Assembly (NCBI GenBank): GCA_030704615.1
Contig: CM060733.1
Span: forward strand, 42,594,001 to 42,658,000
Direction: 5' to 3'
DNA: 64,000 nucleotides
From: Takakia lepidozioides
Lineage: Eukaryota > Streptophyta > Takakiopsida > Takakiales > Takakiaceae
The notes below the pieces were generated by a model, which did not search any database, was not told where the DNA came from, and worked only from the letters and a program-made list of their open reading frames with translations. This document shows, piece after piece, positions 23,241 to 34,400 of the stretch. Each line of letters starts with the position of its first letter. Within the stretch, counting starts at the first letter, position 1. Both the position numbers and the translations under genes were made by a program.

Positions 23241-23463
23241 GCATACCGTTGGCAGTTATTGCGCACAGACCAGGGGCCGCATTCCGGAGACAATGTTCAT
23301 TAACACTCTGACTGTGGATTTTTGAGATAGTTGGCTCCCTGGATTTGGATCAGGCTTCGTCGCTCGGACAAATCGGCACCGCATTCCTTCCCATCGGTGC
23401 ATCCCCCTTCTACCAGGGAGCTTGCCCGCACGCCATCCTGGCAGTCTTGTGTGCACATCTCCC

Positions 23464-25081
23464 ATGGCGGAAAATCCGAGCGCTACAGTGTACTGCCCTC
23501 CTCACGAGCATAGAGCTTCATTTCCGTGCAGAGGGGACATCTGCCGTGTGATGGAGAAATATTTGTGCGTTCGATACCACCTGAAACCGGGGTCGGCTTT
23601 TTTGGAGGAGGAAAGGAAGGACTCAAACGGCGTTGTTGTCGAGAGTATGGTTGTGTTCCACGATGATTTCGGCGATGGCAGGGAATGGCGAGTTCCACCA
23701 TCGGAGAACGTCATATACAGGGCGGTTGGGGACTTCATTTGCCCACCAAATGCACCTTCTATCCTCGCGCCTTCCACGAAACAATCTGCGAATCAGAGAG
23801 TGGGTACCTCAAAGAGAGAAGTCCGCAACGAAGTAAATCCAGAGCCCAACCCATCAATGAAGACGAGCGAGAACCAGGTTGTTCACAACCTGTCCGACTC
23901 CGACGAGGTCATCCTGGTATGTCCCATTGTGACCCTCGTTGTCTGTCGAAGTTCCGAGATCGTCCTGGAGATCAGGCAAGTCCTCAATGGACGTCAGTGG
24001 ACGAGGGAGTCATATTCCCAGCACGAGCACCACAGTTCGATCCATTCTTGAAATTCTGCGAGGGCTTCGCATGGATGGACACCGCTCGGAGCTGGCCGGG
24101 CTGGACTACAGCAAGTTCGCAATTAAATTGGTTACATGCCTTCCCGCAGACGTCGACGGTAATCTCTTCTTTGAGTTCCCTCCTCGGACGGACTACTCGA
24201 GGGCGTCTGGAATGTTGACAAATATGGATAGAAAACATGACGGTCATCCTTGGTGCGTCACCAAAACCACCAGCATGAAGATGCTCGATGGTGTGCGGGT
24301 GCGCTACGTTGTTTGTGCGGGCGCGTTGCGGTGTTTCTCCCCAATTTGCTTCCATTTTAAATCCAGAGGTCACAGGAACGAGACCGATTGGATAGGCACA
24401 GCTCATCAACCATTTCGAGCTCAGGAGAAGGTTCTGAACTCCACATTTAAGTGTGCGCATTGCAAAGAACCACCACACTGCATGTCTGTTTGTAATGCCA
24501 AGCAGTTCTATGTGTTGCACCATTTCCCTGACCTCACCCGAGCTTGCATACACGTTGGTTCCCATTGTCACAAATTGGCGAGAAGGGAACTCGCGAGAGG
24601 CTGCCCACGAGGCAGAGCAGCTCGTTCAGGAGGAGGTTAAGTTGAGACCGGGTGCCAAACCCAAACAGATACAGCTCCAAGCCGCCCATAAGATGGCATT
24701 GGCCAGAATTATGTCGGAAGACGGCTCCGATAGAGTTCCTCTCGATGAGAAGGAAATGGAGGCATTGCTGGAGTCGGTGTCCCACGTCTGTTCACCGAAT
24801 GTCCGAAACCACATTGTCTCATGCAAATAGAAAATTGGGCGTGGCTCGGATATGCACTCCATTCTGAAGGTGAAGCGACGATGTGGATATGACTACATTC
24901 ATGGAAGTAGGTTTCCAGGACAAGGGACTGAGGCAGATCGTTGTTTCGTATTCAAAATGTCCACGTGTGGGCCTGGCAGCGGCGTCGAACTGGTCGACAG
25001 GATGACGAGTGGGGACTTGTCAAACAGTTGGGTCATGTTCGACCATATCAAGCGAATTACAAATCACCAGTGGGTGACATG
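23464..25081 (+). pseudogene. MULE-like transposase, N-terminal part (element B)
   Basis: Nearly identical to the first 540 codons of the transposase at 41,471. It starts with MAENPSATVYCPP and includes the GCM-type zinc region (HDGHPWC; FKCAHCKEPP; ACIHVGSHCH) and the first catalytic aspartate in WVMFDH. It is damaged by an insertion of about 43 bp near 23,913 that shifts the frame, one extra base near 24,585, and a TAG in place of CAG at about 24,829 (VSCK*KIG). At 25,081, just after HQWVT, it jumps by deletion to the element's right terminal region. The second aspartate, glutamate motif and SWIM finger are missing. Confidence 0.9.
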
Positions 25082-25535
25082 GCCCAGAACTGCCCAACAT
25101 CTGTGCAATCCCCGGCACCATGTACCGAAATTCGGCGCCACATTTCCAAATTTTGGGCTTACACACCTGTCCTGAGGGGACCTATAGCCGCGGATTTCGG
25201 CACCATTTTTCGCCAGAGAGACCTATTACCGCGAAATACGTCGCGGTTCTTTCCGGTTACGGACCCTATTACCGCGAAATTCGGCGCCATTTTTGCACAT
25301 GTCGCTGGGAATTGGCATGAGCGGAAGACGAAATATCATGAGCACAACTCTCAAAACTACAATTTTCCCTTCAAGGTGCCGAATAATATATTAGTTTTTT
25401 CTGACACATTGCATTAAATTAATGTTTTATAATATTTTTTATTTTCGAAATTTGTACTTCTGCTCATGAAAACCGATTGTCTTGCTACTCCACTCATGCC
25501 GCTCATGCCGCTCATGCTCATGAAATAGCTAACCT
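25082..25535. other. Right terminal region of element B
   Basis: Matches 45,450-45,830 of element C: the GAGGGGACCTATAGCCGCGG block, three ATTCGGCGCC half palindromes, then an AT-rich stretch and CTCATGCCG subrepeats ending in CTCATGAAATAGCTAACCT. Noncoding. Confidence 0.8.
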
Positions 25536-27024
25536 CCTCATTGGTCTTCGTATTGATGTACCCATGTACAACCTGGAAGGTAGGTAATTCCTTTAGCATG
25601 GTACCTGCCTCAGACCAGTACCTTGCAAAGTGATGATCCTCAATGGGTCGATTGTTCGGAAGAACCTTAGTCCGAGTTGCCACTGGCAACCAAATGCGCA
25701 TGATCTGGTAGTAATGTGCCAACGACTGTGGAGGACTTAATTCCTTCCAAGCCAAATCCAGCACAATGGGAATTTGGTTGAAGGGCATAATCATAGCCCG
25801 ACTGTACTCCCTTTCAGCAGGAGTTCTAGGTGGGTTAAAAGCAGCATCCCCCCATACCTCAGGCTATGGTTTGGCTGTAGTAGCAATAGGGTCAGCTACC
25901 TGCATAGGCATCTGCTGTGGTATTGGTACCACTGGCCCTTCTACCACTGACATCTCCTGCACCCCCTGCGAAGAAGACTGAAAAATTAGAGTCCTGGCAT
26001 GTAAATAAGTAGCCATCAGCTGCTCCTCAGGAACAAAGACTCTCTTGTCAATATTGGAACTCAGGTCATCCACTTGAGTCTGCAGGCCTTCCACATCCTC
26101 CTGTAGCTCCGCTATCCTACTATAGACATTGTCTATAGTAGTTGTGGCAATGTTTTGCACCTGCAATCTGAGCTCATTCATCTCGCCCTTGGTGAGCTTC
26201 CTTGGTGCTTTGCCTTCTACCGGCCCTTGTGCTAACCAGACCTGCATAAGGTGGTTATCCACCAAGTCCTATGTGGCACCCCTCAGAGTCTGCTACTCCG
26301 TGAGTCTGTACACATCTAACTGCTGCTGTAAAGCCTCCATGCGCTTCGCATGAGGTTCAACTAGGCTCGCATAAGCAACAGCCAGATTATTGGCTTCCTT
26401 CCCAACCTTGTTAGCCACAGAGAGTTTATTTGTATTGACCATCATGACTATTTGTTGCAACTCTAGGATGTACCTCTCCTGGTCAGCCTCAACCTGTTTG
26501 TATTGTTGGAAAGTATTCTCATTGCGACAAATTGTAGCCTGCAATTCAACAATGAGTTTCCCTTGCTCTATTATCTCAGCTTCTGCCATCATACATCTCT
26601 CCCCTTGTTTGTTAGCTTCTAATGCAGTTTGCTCTAGAGCAGTTGTGAATGTAGCACATTATATGGTCATCCTCTGATGTACTGCCTCCAACTCTGTATG
26701 TAGTACGTTCACTTCTTGCAACTTGCCCTCATGCTTCACCTGCAATTGATATAACTGTTGCTTATGTGCTTCATGAAACTGGTCCTGCTCGAGACCTGCT
26801 TCAATCAAATGTCCCTTAACCAACTGCAAGGCAGTCTTTGTGTCCTCCAACTCTTGCTGTAACTTAAGATTCATCTCCTCATCTACCTTGTTAGCACACT
26901 CAGTGGCAATTCGAGCCTCAAACTCCTTCCTGAGTTCCTCCCTCAAAGCTGCCAATTGGGTAGATGGAACATGGGATTTCACATAAGTGCCCAACAAATT
27001 GAGTATCCTGCTTATGGAACTCAT

Positions 27025-28099
27025 AAAATACGATGACCGAGCCGTGTTTCTTCTTGGAGGTCGGAAGGTGGGGATCGTGGTTGGACACGTTCAGTGTCGC
27101 GGCCCTTTGCCTTGAGGGCAAGGGGTCGGGACACAGAAGGGGCTGCCCCTGTGGTGGGGGCAGTAGCAGGGATAGGTACGATGGCTGAAGCACCCTTGAG
27201 TGCCCAAGGCACTCAAGGAGGCAGAGGCGCTCACTAGGCGGAGCCCCGCACACCGGGTTGCGGTGGGGGTGGCTCCACAAGGGGTGGTGGTAGCTTAGCG
27301 GGACTTAGTGGGGGTGGCATAGGACTCACCATGAGGTGGAGACCTCGTGGTGGGAGTCGTGGGGAGTCTTGGGACTCATCACGGCCCAATGGGGCCGTGG
27401 TGAGTGGGCCAAGACTCACCGCGACTCACCACCGGGAGTCGAGGGTTTTCGTGGTGGTTTGCCATAAAATGGCATGGTTGTTTGTGAAACCCCCCGCGGA
27501 CAGCTACAGAAGTTTATATAGGGAGTAGTAACCCCGAGAACGGTGCAAGCCCGTTGGTGACCAAAAACTAGTGAGTAAGCGGGCGAGCCGGAAAGCGACC
27601 AGTGAGTGGGGAGCTGTTCCAGACTGCCAACTACCAAAGGGAATTCCCGCTGGGCCCAAATCGGTGGAGGGTTCTTTGGGAGATCAAAGGGGGACCGTTA
27701 TGCCCTGGTGAGCAGCCGAAGCTCCAAGTTGGCCCGGCGGCCAGGTTGGGAGTTAGGCACGTGCATCAAAGCAAGTAACTATGACTTGAAGGGGAGCTTA
27801 CCGAAGTGAGGTGCATGACATTCAGGACAACACAGCTCCAGGCTTTAGCAAGACGATGGTTGCACGATGGTCTGCGTGTGCAAAGCTCTTACGAGTTTTG
27901 CGTTCCTTTCGAAGTGGTTTCAGCCCTTACGACTTTGCACAACATGCTCTAACTTCAGCATAATTGGTTGTTGCATAGTCATAAACTCACGGAGTTAGTT
28001 GTATTTCAGAGATATACAATTGACTATTTGGTTGATTTTTATTCTTTGGATCTGGTTCTCTCTTGTCGAGAACTTGTTTTCATCCACTGGATGACTTTC
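27025..28099. other. Internal and flanking retroelement sequence, unassigned
   Basis: 27,030-27,420 on the minus strand encodes a proline-rich stretch (PPPPLSPAKLPPP) that may be the N-terminal extension of the coiled-coil ORF, out of frame in places. 27,420-28,099 holds GC-rich noncoding sequence with GTGAGT-containing units and no recognised gene. The minus-oriented 5' LTR expected for this element is not seen before the plus-oriented LTR at 28,100. Confidence 0.35.
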
Positions 28100-28977
28100 T
28101 GTTAGAGGACTGCCAGGGACTTAGGCACTTTTATGAGTTCTGTGGGGTCTGGGACTTAGACATTTTTATGGGTTCCAAAGGGTACCCTTATTTTTACATA
28201 GACCAGTCACAGCCCGTCACAGTCACACAGGCAGTCACAGCTTAACACAGCCGACACAGCCGCCACAGCTTCGCACAGCCCTACACAGCCCGACACAGCC
28301 AGTCACAGCTCGGCACAACTGGGGAACAGTTACCATTGGCAGGGAACGACTGTGGGGGAACGACATCTGAAAAAAGAACGTGTACTACAGAGATAACGGT
28401 TAGTTAGGAAAGCGGTTAGAACGGCTAGTAAAGAGATAAAGCGGGAAGCGGGGACATCGGGGGGGATCACTTTTGGGGGAAGAGGATCACTTCTGGAAGG
28501 ACTTCGGGGGGGGGATCACAACTTGGAAATGAAGCGGAGAGCGCATCTCTGAGCTGAAAGAGGGAGAGCACGGAGTAGGAGGAGAACGATCTGTTGATAC
28601 TTGCTGAATGCAAGAAGTAGAGTTGTAATGTAGAGCAGAATAGAGACACCATGGCTTCAGCCTGATACTTGATAGATATTAATCTGATACATACTTCATA
28701 CTCACACTGTGTAGAGAGACCTGAGTGAAGCTGTGGAATGAATGGATGGAACTTGATAGATTTCTGAAGCAAACTGATACTTAATTACAGATAGTAAGGT
28801 AACTCGCTAACATGAATGCGGGAAGGAGTACAAATAGGAAACACCCCCATGATACACTAGCTGTAGGTCATGACTGATTGTTCTGAGCGGGCTGAGTGCT
28901 TAGAGATTTCCAACTCTTCTATCTTGGAGTTCCCACCTCGGATAACGAAGGGATGGGTGAGTAAAAGCCGCGCGACA
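28100..28977 (+). mobile_element. 5' LTR of a plus-strand gypsy-like element
   Basis: 878 bp, TGTTAGAGG..GCGCGACA. U3 holds the CACAGCC/GTCACAGC minisatellite (28,205-28,320). Same family as the LTRs at 646-1250, 2293-2478 and 17,655-18,651. It is followed at once by a candidate primer-binding site. Confidence 0.85.
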
Positions 28978-28996
28978 TTTGGCGACCATACTGGGG
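28978..28996 (+). other. Candidate primer-binding site
   Basis: TTTGGCGACCATACTGGGG follows the LTR end. The TGGCG..GGGGA pattern resembles the tRNA-complementary sites of many plant Ty3/gypsy elements. The exact tRNA was not determined. Confidence 0.5.
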
Positions 28997-29436
28997 AACT
29001 GGGTCATGAACAACCAGAAGTGACAGGCATCTGGTGGGATCATGGTGGTTGGAGAATAAAAGAATTTGGTGTGAATCAAATTCCTTGTGAAACTGAGAAG
29101 GAAAGATTGTCCAAACGATTCTTTCAGAGGTTCTTGGAATTGCCAGACGGTTGTAAAGAAAACATTCTTAAAAGAGTGCATGATGCTGACCCTGAATGGG
29201 GTCTGGAGAAAGGAGTGACAAAGATTTATCAGGTGGCCTGTAGAGGAAGAGCACGTTGGTTACCAATACTGGTTTATGTGATAGCATTGCTATCCATTAA
29301 GCGAGTAGACTTTAAAGGCTGGGAGGAAAGAAATGTGAATGTTTATACTCATATGCATGAAGAGCTTGTACTGGTAAAGAATTGGATTCCAAAGGATATT
29401 TTGTGGATCAAACTCACACCAAGAACAGCTTTCTAG
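28978..29436 (+). CDS. Unrecognised ORF upstream of gag
   Basis: An open frame reading from the LTR/primer-binding region to a stop at 29,434. The clearest part is TGIWWDHGGWRIKEFGVNQI followed by a Glu/Lys-rich helix, FFQRFLELPDGC, an arginine cluster (CRGRARWLP) and a hydrophobic helix. I see no known domain. It precedes gag in the same orientation and may be a gag N-terminal extension or an accessory retroelement protein. The original start codon is uncertain because the frame is open through the LTR. Confidence 0.4.
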   Translation, partial: FGDHTGELGHEQPEVTGIWWDHGGWRIKEFGVNQIPCETEKERLSKRFFQRFLELPDGCKENILKRVHDADPEWGLEKGVTKIYQVACRGRARWLPILVYVIALLSIKRVDFKGWEERNVNVYTHMHEELVLVKNWIPKDILWIKLTPRTAF

Positions 29437-29586
29437 ACTTGTTTGCCATATGGTTATATGGTAACGGAGACTTCTAGTATAGCCAAGGGTGCATTGAAGC
29501 TTGAAAGAAACCCAGGCATATACGAGAGATATTACAGAAGAGAGTTTTGGTTATTGCCACATTAAAAGAAATGAAAGACATGGGAC

Positions 29587-31240
29587 ATGAGTGATGAAAG
29601 AGAAGCTAGACGCCAGAGATATTCAGCAAAAAGAGAAAACTATCTGAAAGCTAATCATCCATATCTTTGGGAGAGAGGAATAGACATAGGGGAATCATCT
29701 GGACCTCTCACACCATTAAGATCAGAGAGTACATCACCCATACCGGAAGAACTAGAGTTGGATGCCACTCCTTCTTTTTCTTTGCAAGAAAGATTAAGGG
29801 AATTGGTACGGGAAGAAGATCAATCACGAGGTGAAAGATCTGAGGTACATCCCTGGATAAAAAATTTGACAGAAATCTTTGATAAGAGTTGGCATGGAAC
29901 ACCAAAAGCAGGAACTCCAGTTTCTGAAGGGGAAGGTAAAGAAAGAGGAGAGGATGTGGCAGAGCCAACGGAGAGTTCAGACTCTCCAACACCATTGCAG
30001 TTGAGTTACATGAGTGAAGAAGAAACCCAAGGGCAGAACTTGGAGGATGAAAACAGAGAGAAGAAATTGGAAGAGGAAGAGTATGAAGAAGTAGACCCAA
30101 CAGCTAAGGTTGAGACTACAACCAGGACATCCCAACCCGTTGGACCTGGATCAAGTGGAGCACTTGGATCACAGGCCAACGAAGATGTCGGCTCAGGGGG
30201 GAGGGCGGGCTGCCTGGATCTGGCTCTGGGGGGACAGGGAGTGTGGGAAGTAGTGCAACTGGAGCTGGGAATACTGTGAATATCATGGGGCCAGTACAAA
30301 GGAGTGCTCAAGGGCCACCACTTGGTGGAAGATCCACCACAACAACAACAGGTCCTGAAGGACCAACACCAGCAAGGGTGCCAGCACCTGTCAGTGGGCA
30401 GAAGGTAGGGCCACAGATGGCGTTACAACCAACACGGGCAAAACCACCTTTTCCAATATATTCAGGAAAAGGGGATCCCGATGTACACATTAGCCAGTTT
30501 GAGCACATGTGTATAGTGAACAATGAGAATGGCGATGATGCCAAGATGAGATTGTTTCCTTGTTCACTTATCAAGAAAGCAAGTGAATGGTATGCAAGAT
30601 TCCTTGATAATCATTTCCTAACCTGGAATCCGAAATAGGTTCAGGACAAGTAAAACAGAGGATGAAGTGTATGGAAGTTTACAACAGTTAAAGCAAAAGA
30701 AGCATGAAACTGTTGAGGAGTATATGGAAAAGATGGAATTGATGATGAAAAAGCTGGCTGCTGTACCAGCACCAGGTTTACAGAAGACTTGGTTTGTGAG
30801 TGGACTAAGACCAGAGTTGCAAAAGAAAGTGGATATGTTACCCCATAATACAGTGGAGGAGGCATTTGAAACTGCAAATAGAATTGAGCAATTGGGAATG
30901 CTCAGGAGAGAGAAAAGGGATGATGAGGACTCTGAGGATGAGTCAGATGAAGAAGAAGAGCAAGAACTAAAAAGGAAGAGTAAGAGAAATGAGAAATTGA
31001 AGAGGGATAACTATGAGAAAAGATTAGAAGAAATCTTGAAGAAGTATGCCACAGAGGCTGCAACACATTGGAGGAAGGGTGTTTGGTGTGCAAAGTGCCA
31101 GAATGAAGGCCATACCACCACTGAATGCCACATGAAGGAGAAAACACGGTACTGGTGTAAAATGGATAACCATTCTACTGAGAATTGTTACTACAACAGA
31201 AGGACAGCTGCAAGAGAACCTAGGCAAGTAAGGGTGCATC
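29587..31240 (+). pseudogene. Gypsy-type gag polyprotein with zinc knuckle, truncated
   Basis: Starts MSDEREARRQRYSAKREN, with a long acidic low-complexity part. The capsid-like core (PPFPIYSGKGDPDVHISQFE, LFPCSLIKKASEWYARF, VEEYMEKME) matches plant retrotransposon gag. A CX2CX4HX4C knuckle (CAKCQNEGHTTTECHM) lies near 31,087-31,130, followed by a degenerate second one. The frame shifts near 30,240 and has a stop at about 30,636. It ends at 31,240 where MULE C begins, and no protease or polymerase follows on the other side of that MULE. Gag normally packages element RNA into particles. Confidence 0.8.
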
Positions 31241-31484
31241 GGGGGCTGCTATTTCATGAGCGGCATGAGCATGAGCGGCATGAGCATGAGCGGAAAAAAA
31301 AAAAGCATGAGCAGACCATTGTCAGTCCACGGAAATAGGGTTAGGAGGCACGGAAATAGGGTCATGTGAAGTTGGAATGTGGCACCAGTGGACTTAAAAT
31401 GCAACATTTTATTGCAAATTTTGTGGCAAGCCACGTCTATACAAGTGTGTTCTAACTGTCATAGCCGGAATGGGCACTACTCTC

Positions 31485-34400
31485 CTACACCCTCCGAGGA
31501 ACTTGCCCCACCTTCTTCCTCATCCCCCTCATCCCCCTCATCTCCGAGCTCTGTGATGCATCAGTTCCACTATGCCTCTCAAAAATCCCGTCCTCTCCTT
31601 GGGGGACTGTCCACCTCACCTCCTGGGAATCTTCTGCGTCTTCTCCCCCACTTTCCTCAGCAGAATCCAACACAAATCTACGAGCCCGACGGGCTCTAAT
31701 AGCTGCTGCCTCCTCCCTCATCTTCATTTTCTTGAGGCTTGCCTCGTCTAAAATCTGCTGTACACGACTACGTTCGGAACACCTCCTAATGGACACCGAA
31801 GCAAGCCGGGCAGCATAAGTAGGCAGGATGTACTCCCTTTCTGGACTAGGCATGAAATCTCCCCTGGCAAAAAAAGGCACGTTCCTCCTGCCCATGAACT
31901 CCGGTGTAGACGTCCCTCCGGCAGTACTTGGCATCCTACAGTAAGAACAAATCCACTTGAAGAATGTCAATACCAGCACAACCAGAAAGGGTTTTCAATG
32001 AAATAAGAGAGCGGAGGGAGGTGCCTCACAAAATCTGGAGGCAACTTACAATGCCACCACTCACTCGTAAACCGGGGGCTCCTCGGCCTCGATCCCAACT
32101 CCTCCCCCTGCTCCTTATCGGATTTTTCCTTCATCCTCCGAGGATGCCTCTTACTCTTTCGGCAGACGTCAGCCGCTGCAAGTTCCGAGTTGTGGAGGGC
32201 AGTATCTGGCTCGAATGCGAACACATGCCTGTCGGACAACGTCCCTGCCCACATTGAAGCACCTGAGGAACAAAGCGGGCGGTTAATAGCTTGCGGCATG
32301 CAATTGCAATGGGGCCAGGGGACAAACTGAGCACGTGAAGGCTTACCCGTGCCGCATGGAGGTCCAGAATCAGCCCCTTGGGACATCCGGCACGTCTCCA
32401 TGAGGGTTTGGATGAAAGCAGGGCTTCGGGTCCGGCTGTACCGCCACGGTTTGCCTGTCTTTGTGTCCTTCGGCATACTAGAGTGGGGCACATAGTTGTA
32501 GAGGACATCGTAGGTTACAGGGTCCACAGCGGCATCAACAAGACGACCGTCGTTGCGGAATTTGAACGTAGACCCTCTCTTCACAAAGCAATATTGCCTC
32601 AAACCCAATGTCTGACATCCAACAAAGAAGGGATCAATTCCAGGGCTACTTAACATACACCACAATATGAAGTGAATGCAATAGATTGATAACTTACACT
32701 TTGGCCCTCTGTTCGCAACCCTGCGTACTGATGCAGAACCATTTTCTGAGGAGGACCGGGGTGACACTTTTCGGTGTCCACCTTGCCACCGCATTCTCTG
32801 TGGTCTTCCCTCTCGTGGCAAGGACAACCACACATCCACCGTCATCCAGAAGCATCCCCGCCAGCCAAACCCGGCTTTCCAGTAGTCCTCAGTAAACCTG
32901 TTCCAGGTGGGCACACCATCCAGGCCCTCCAGCAGCTCCCCATCTGGAATGTCGAGGAGAATCATGTCGCAAGCTCTCTCCACCTCAACCCCCCCCGAGT
33001 GCTCTTGCAATTCGTGCTCACAGCCGTGAAGAATTCCATCATGGCTTCAAAACCAGGGGTGTCTTTAGGCTCTGTACCGGCAGCCCTCTTCTTGGCTTTC
33101 CCCTTCTGCTCCGCCAGAGACTTGTTGTGTGCCACCTTCTTCGCCCTGGCAGCGAGAGCGTCAAGGAAGCTCTCATTGACGCATTGGATGATGGTTGGAG
33201 GTTCTAGCTTTGGCCTGTGCGTAAACGTCACCGCCGAATACCGCCGTGTAGGCTCGCCCTCAAATGCCAACTTCTTGGCAGAGCCAGTCCCACTCCGAAC
33301 TGACTTGGGAACCCGGACGACCGGTGACTGGGTAGGAGCAACAGCAGTCGCAGGACCTTGAACAAAATCGGCGTCGGAGTCACTCTCTTGGGTCCCCTCC
33401 TGCGCCTCCTCCGATGCCCCGATGGTTTTCTTCTTTTTGGGTGTTACTGCAGTCACTGTTTCCTTGTCCTTTTCTTTGACCTTTACTCTTCTCATGCAAT
33501 TTCTCCTGAATTCCTGCCTGAGCAAGCTCTGCCGCTTTCCTGGAGTTCGCAAGCGCTTTTGCCTCTTTTGCACCCAACGGAGGCAGCGGAGCCCGGTTTC
33601 GTCGGAATTCAGCATCCAGCTTCAATTGAAACTCGGATGGGTCGAGCGAGCCGGGCGGAAGGTCCACATACCAAGGGCAATCACGCAAATGTTCCAGATG
33701 CCACTCCTTCACAATATCGTCAGTGTACATGGAGTCAGCCCCAGGGTTCCTCCATGCCAGGAAGAATGGTGGCTCGAAAGACAGATGACCTTTCTCCAAA
33801 AGCGAGATACCTTTCTCCAAAACGAGACCTTACTTACCTGCTTCATGAAAAACCCAATGAGGTCCCGAAAATGGCTAACTCCCTGACGGCAATCGGGCCG
33901 ACAACTGGATATGGCGCCGATTCCTCCACTTCAGGGCCCCCAGTGTAGGGACTTAGCCCGAAATGGCTATCCCTGGACGGCAATACGGCCTGGAACTGGA
34001 AAGCGCCGAATTTTCCACTTCCGGGCCAGCCACCCTAGGGACTTACACCAAAAAAATGGCTAAGTCCCTGGGACGGCAATAGGGCCTAGAACTGGAATAA
34101 CGGCGCCGAATTTCCAGTTCCGGCCAGCCACCCTAGGGACTTAGACCCGAAAATGCTAAGTCCCTGGACGGGCAATAGGGCCTGAAACTGGAATATGGCG
34201 CCGAATTTCCCACTTCCGGGCCAGCCCAGTCTAGGGACTTAGCCCGAAATGCTAAGTCCCTGGACGCAATAGGGCCTAGAACTGGAATACGGCGCCGAAT
34301 TTCCAGTTCCGGGCCAGCCACCCTAGGGACTTAGACCGAAAATGGCTAAGTCCCTGGACGGCAATAGGGCCTGGAACTGGAATATGGCGCCGAATTTCCA

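Larger units (their letters stand above)
19450..25535. mobile_element. MULE-like transposon B, 6.1 kb deletion derivative
   Basis: Left terminus GGGGGCTGCTATTTC and right terminus (inverse) AGGTTAGCTATTTC, both continuing into ATGAGC(GGC)ATGAGC subrepeats. The element is flanked by the exact 9-bp direct repeat CCTCATTGG (19,441-19,449 and 25,536-25,544), the duplication length typical of Mutator-like elements. It carries the C-terminal part of the ParB-methyltransferase gene (minus), a palindrome region, and the N-terminal part of the transposase gene (plus). Compared with the copy at 31,241-45,830 it has lost the ParB half and the transposase C-terminal half, so it is non-autonomous. Confidence 0.9.
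18875..27024 (-). pseudogene. Retroelement extra ORF (coiled coil plus acidic tail), split by a MULE
   Basis: Minus-strand frame reading from about 27,024 down to a stop at 18,875, split by the MULE at 19,450-25,535. Removing the MULE and one copy of its 9-bp duplication rejoins it in frame (TKTNEV/SSIVMGCG). The N-terminal half is long, Glu/Gln/Leu-rich coiled coil. The C-terminal half has aromatic blocks (LAWKELSPPQ, RYWSEAG, WNNLTKEKLGPD) and ends in a basic then acidic tail (PPKGRRGDDDYD). Stops near 26,660, 26,290 and 25,860 show decay. I recognise no enzyme domain. Its place just upstream of the polypurine tract and 3' LTR resembles the extra ORFs some plant gypsy lineages carry after pol. 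Confidence 0.65.

Noticed and set aside
23913-23960. The extra segment in the element B transposase as an intron (starts GTATGT)
   Set aside because: The homologous element C sequence is continuous across this point and the segment, about 43 bp, is below plausible intron length with no clear acceptor. It is more likely an insertion or indel.
28870-28977. ORF start within the LTR as the genuine start of the pre-gag protein
   Set aside because: The same peptide appears at 1,143 because it is LTR sequence. The true start, if any, should lie after the LTR or be reached by splicing.
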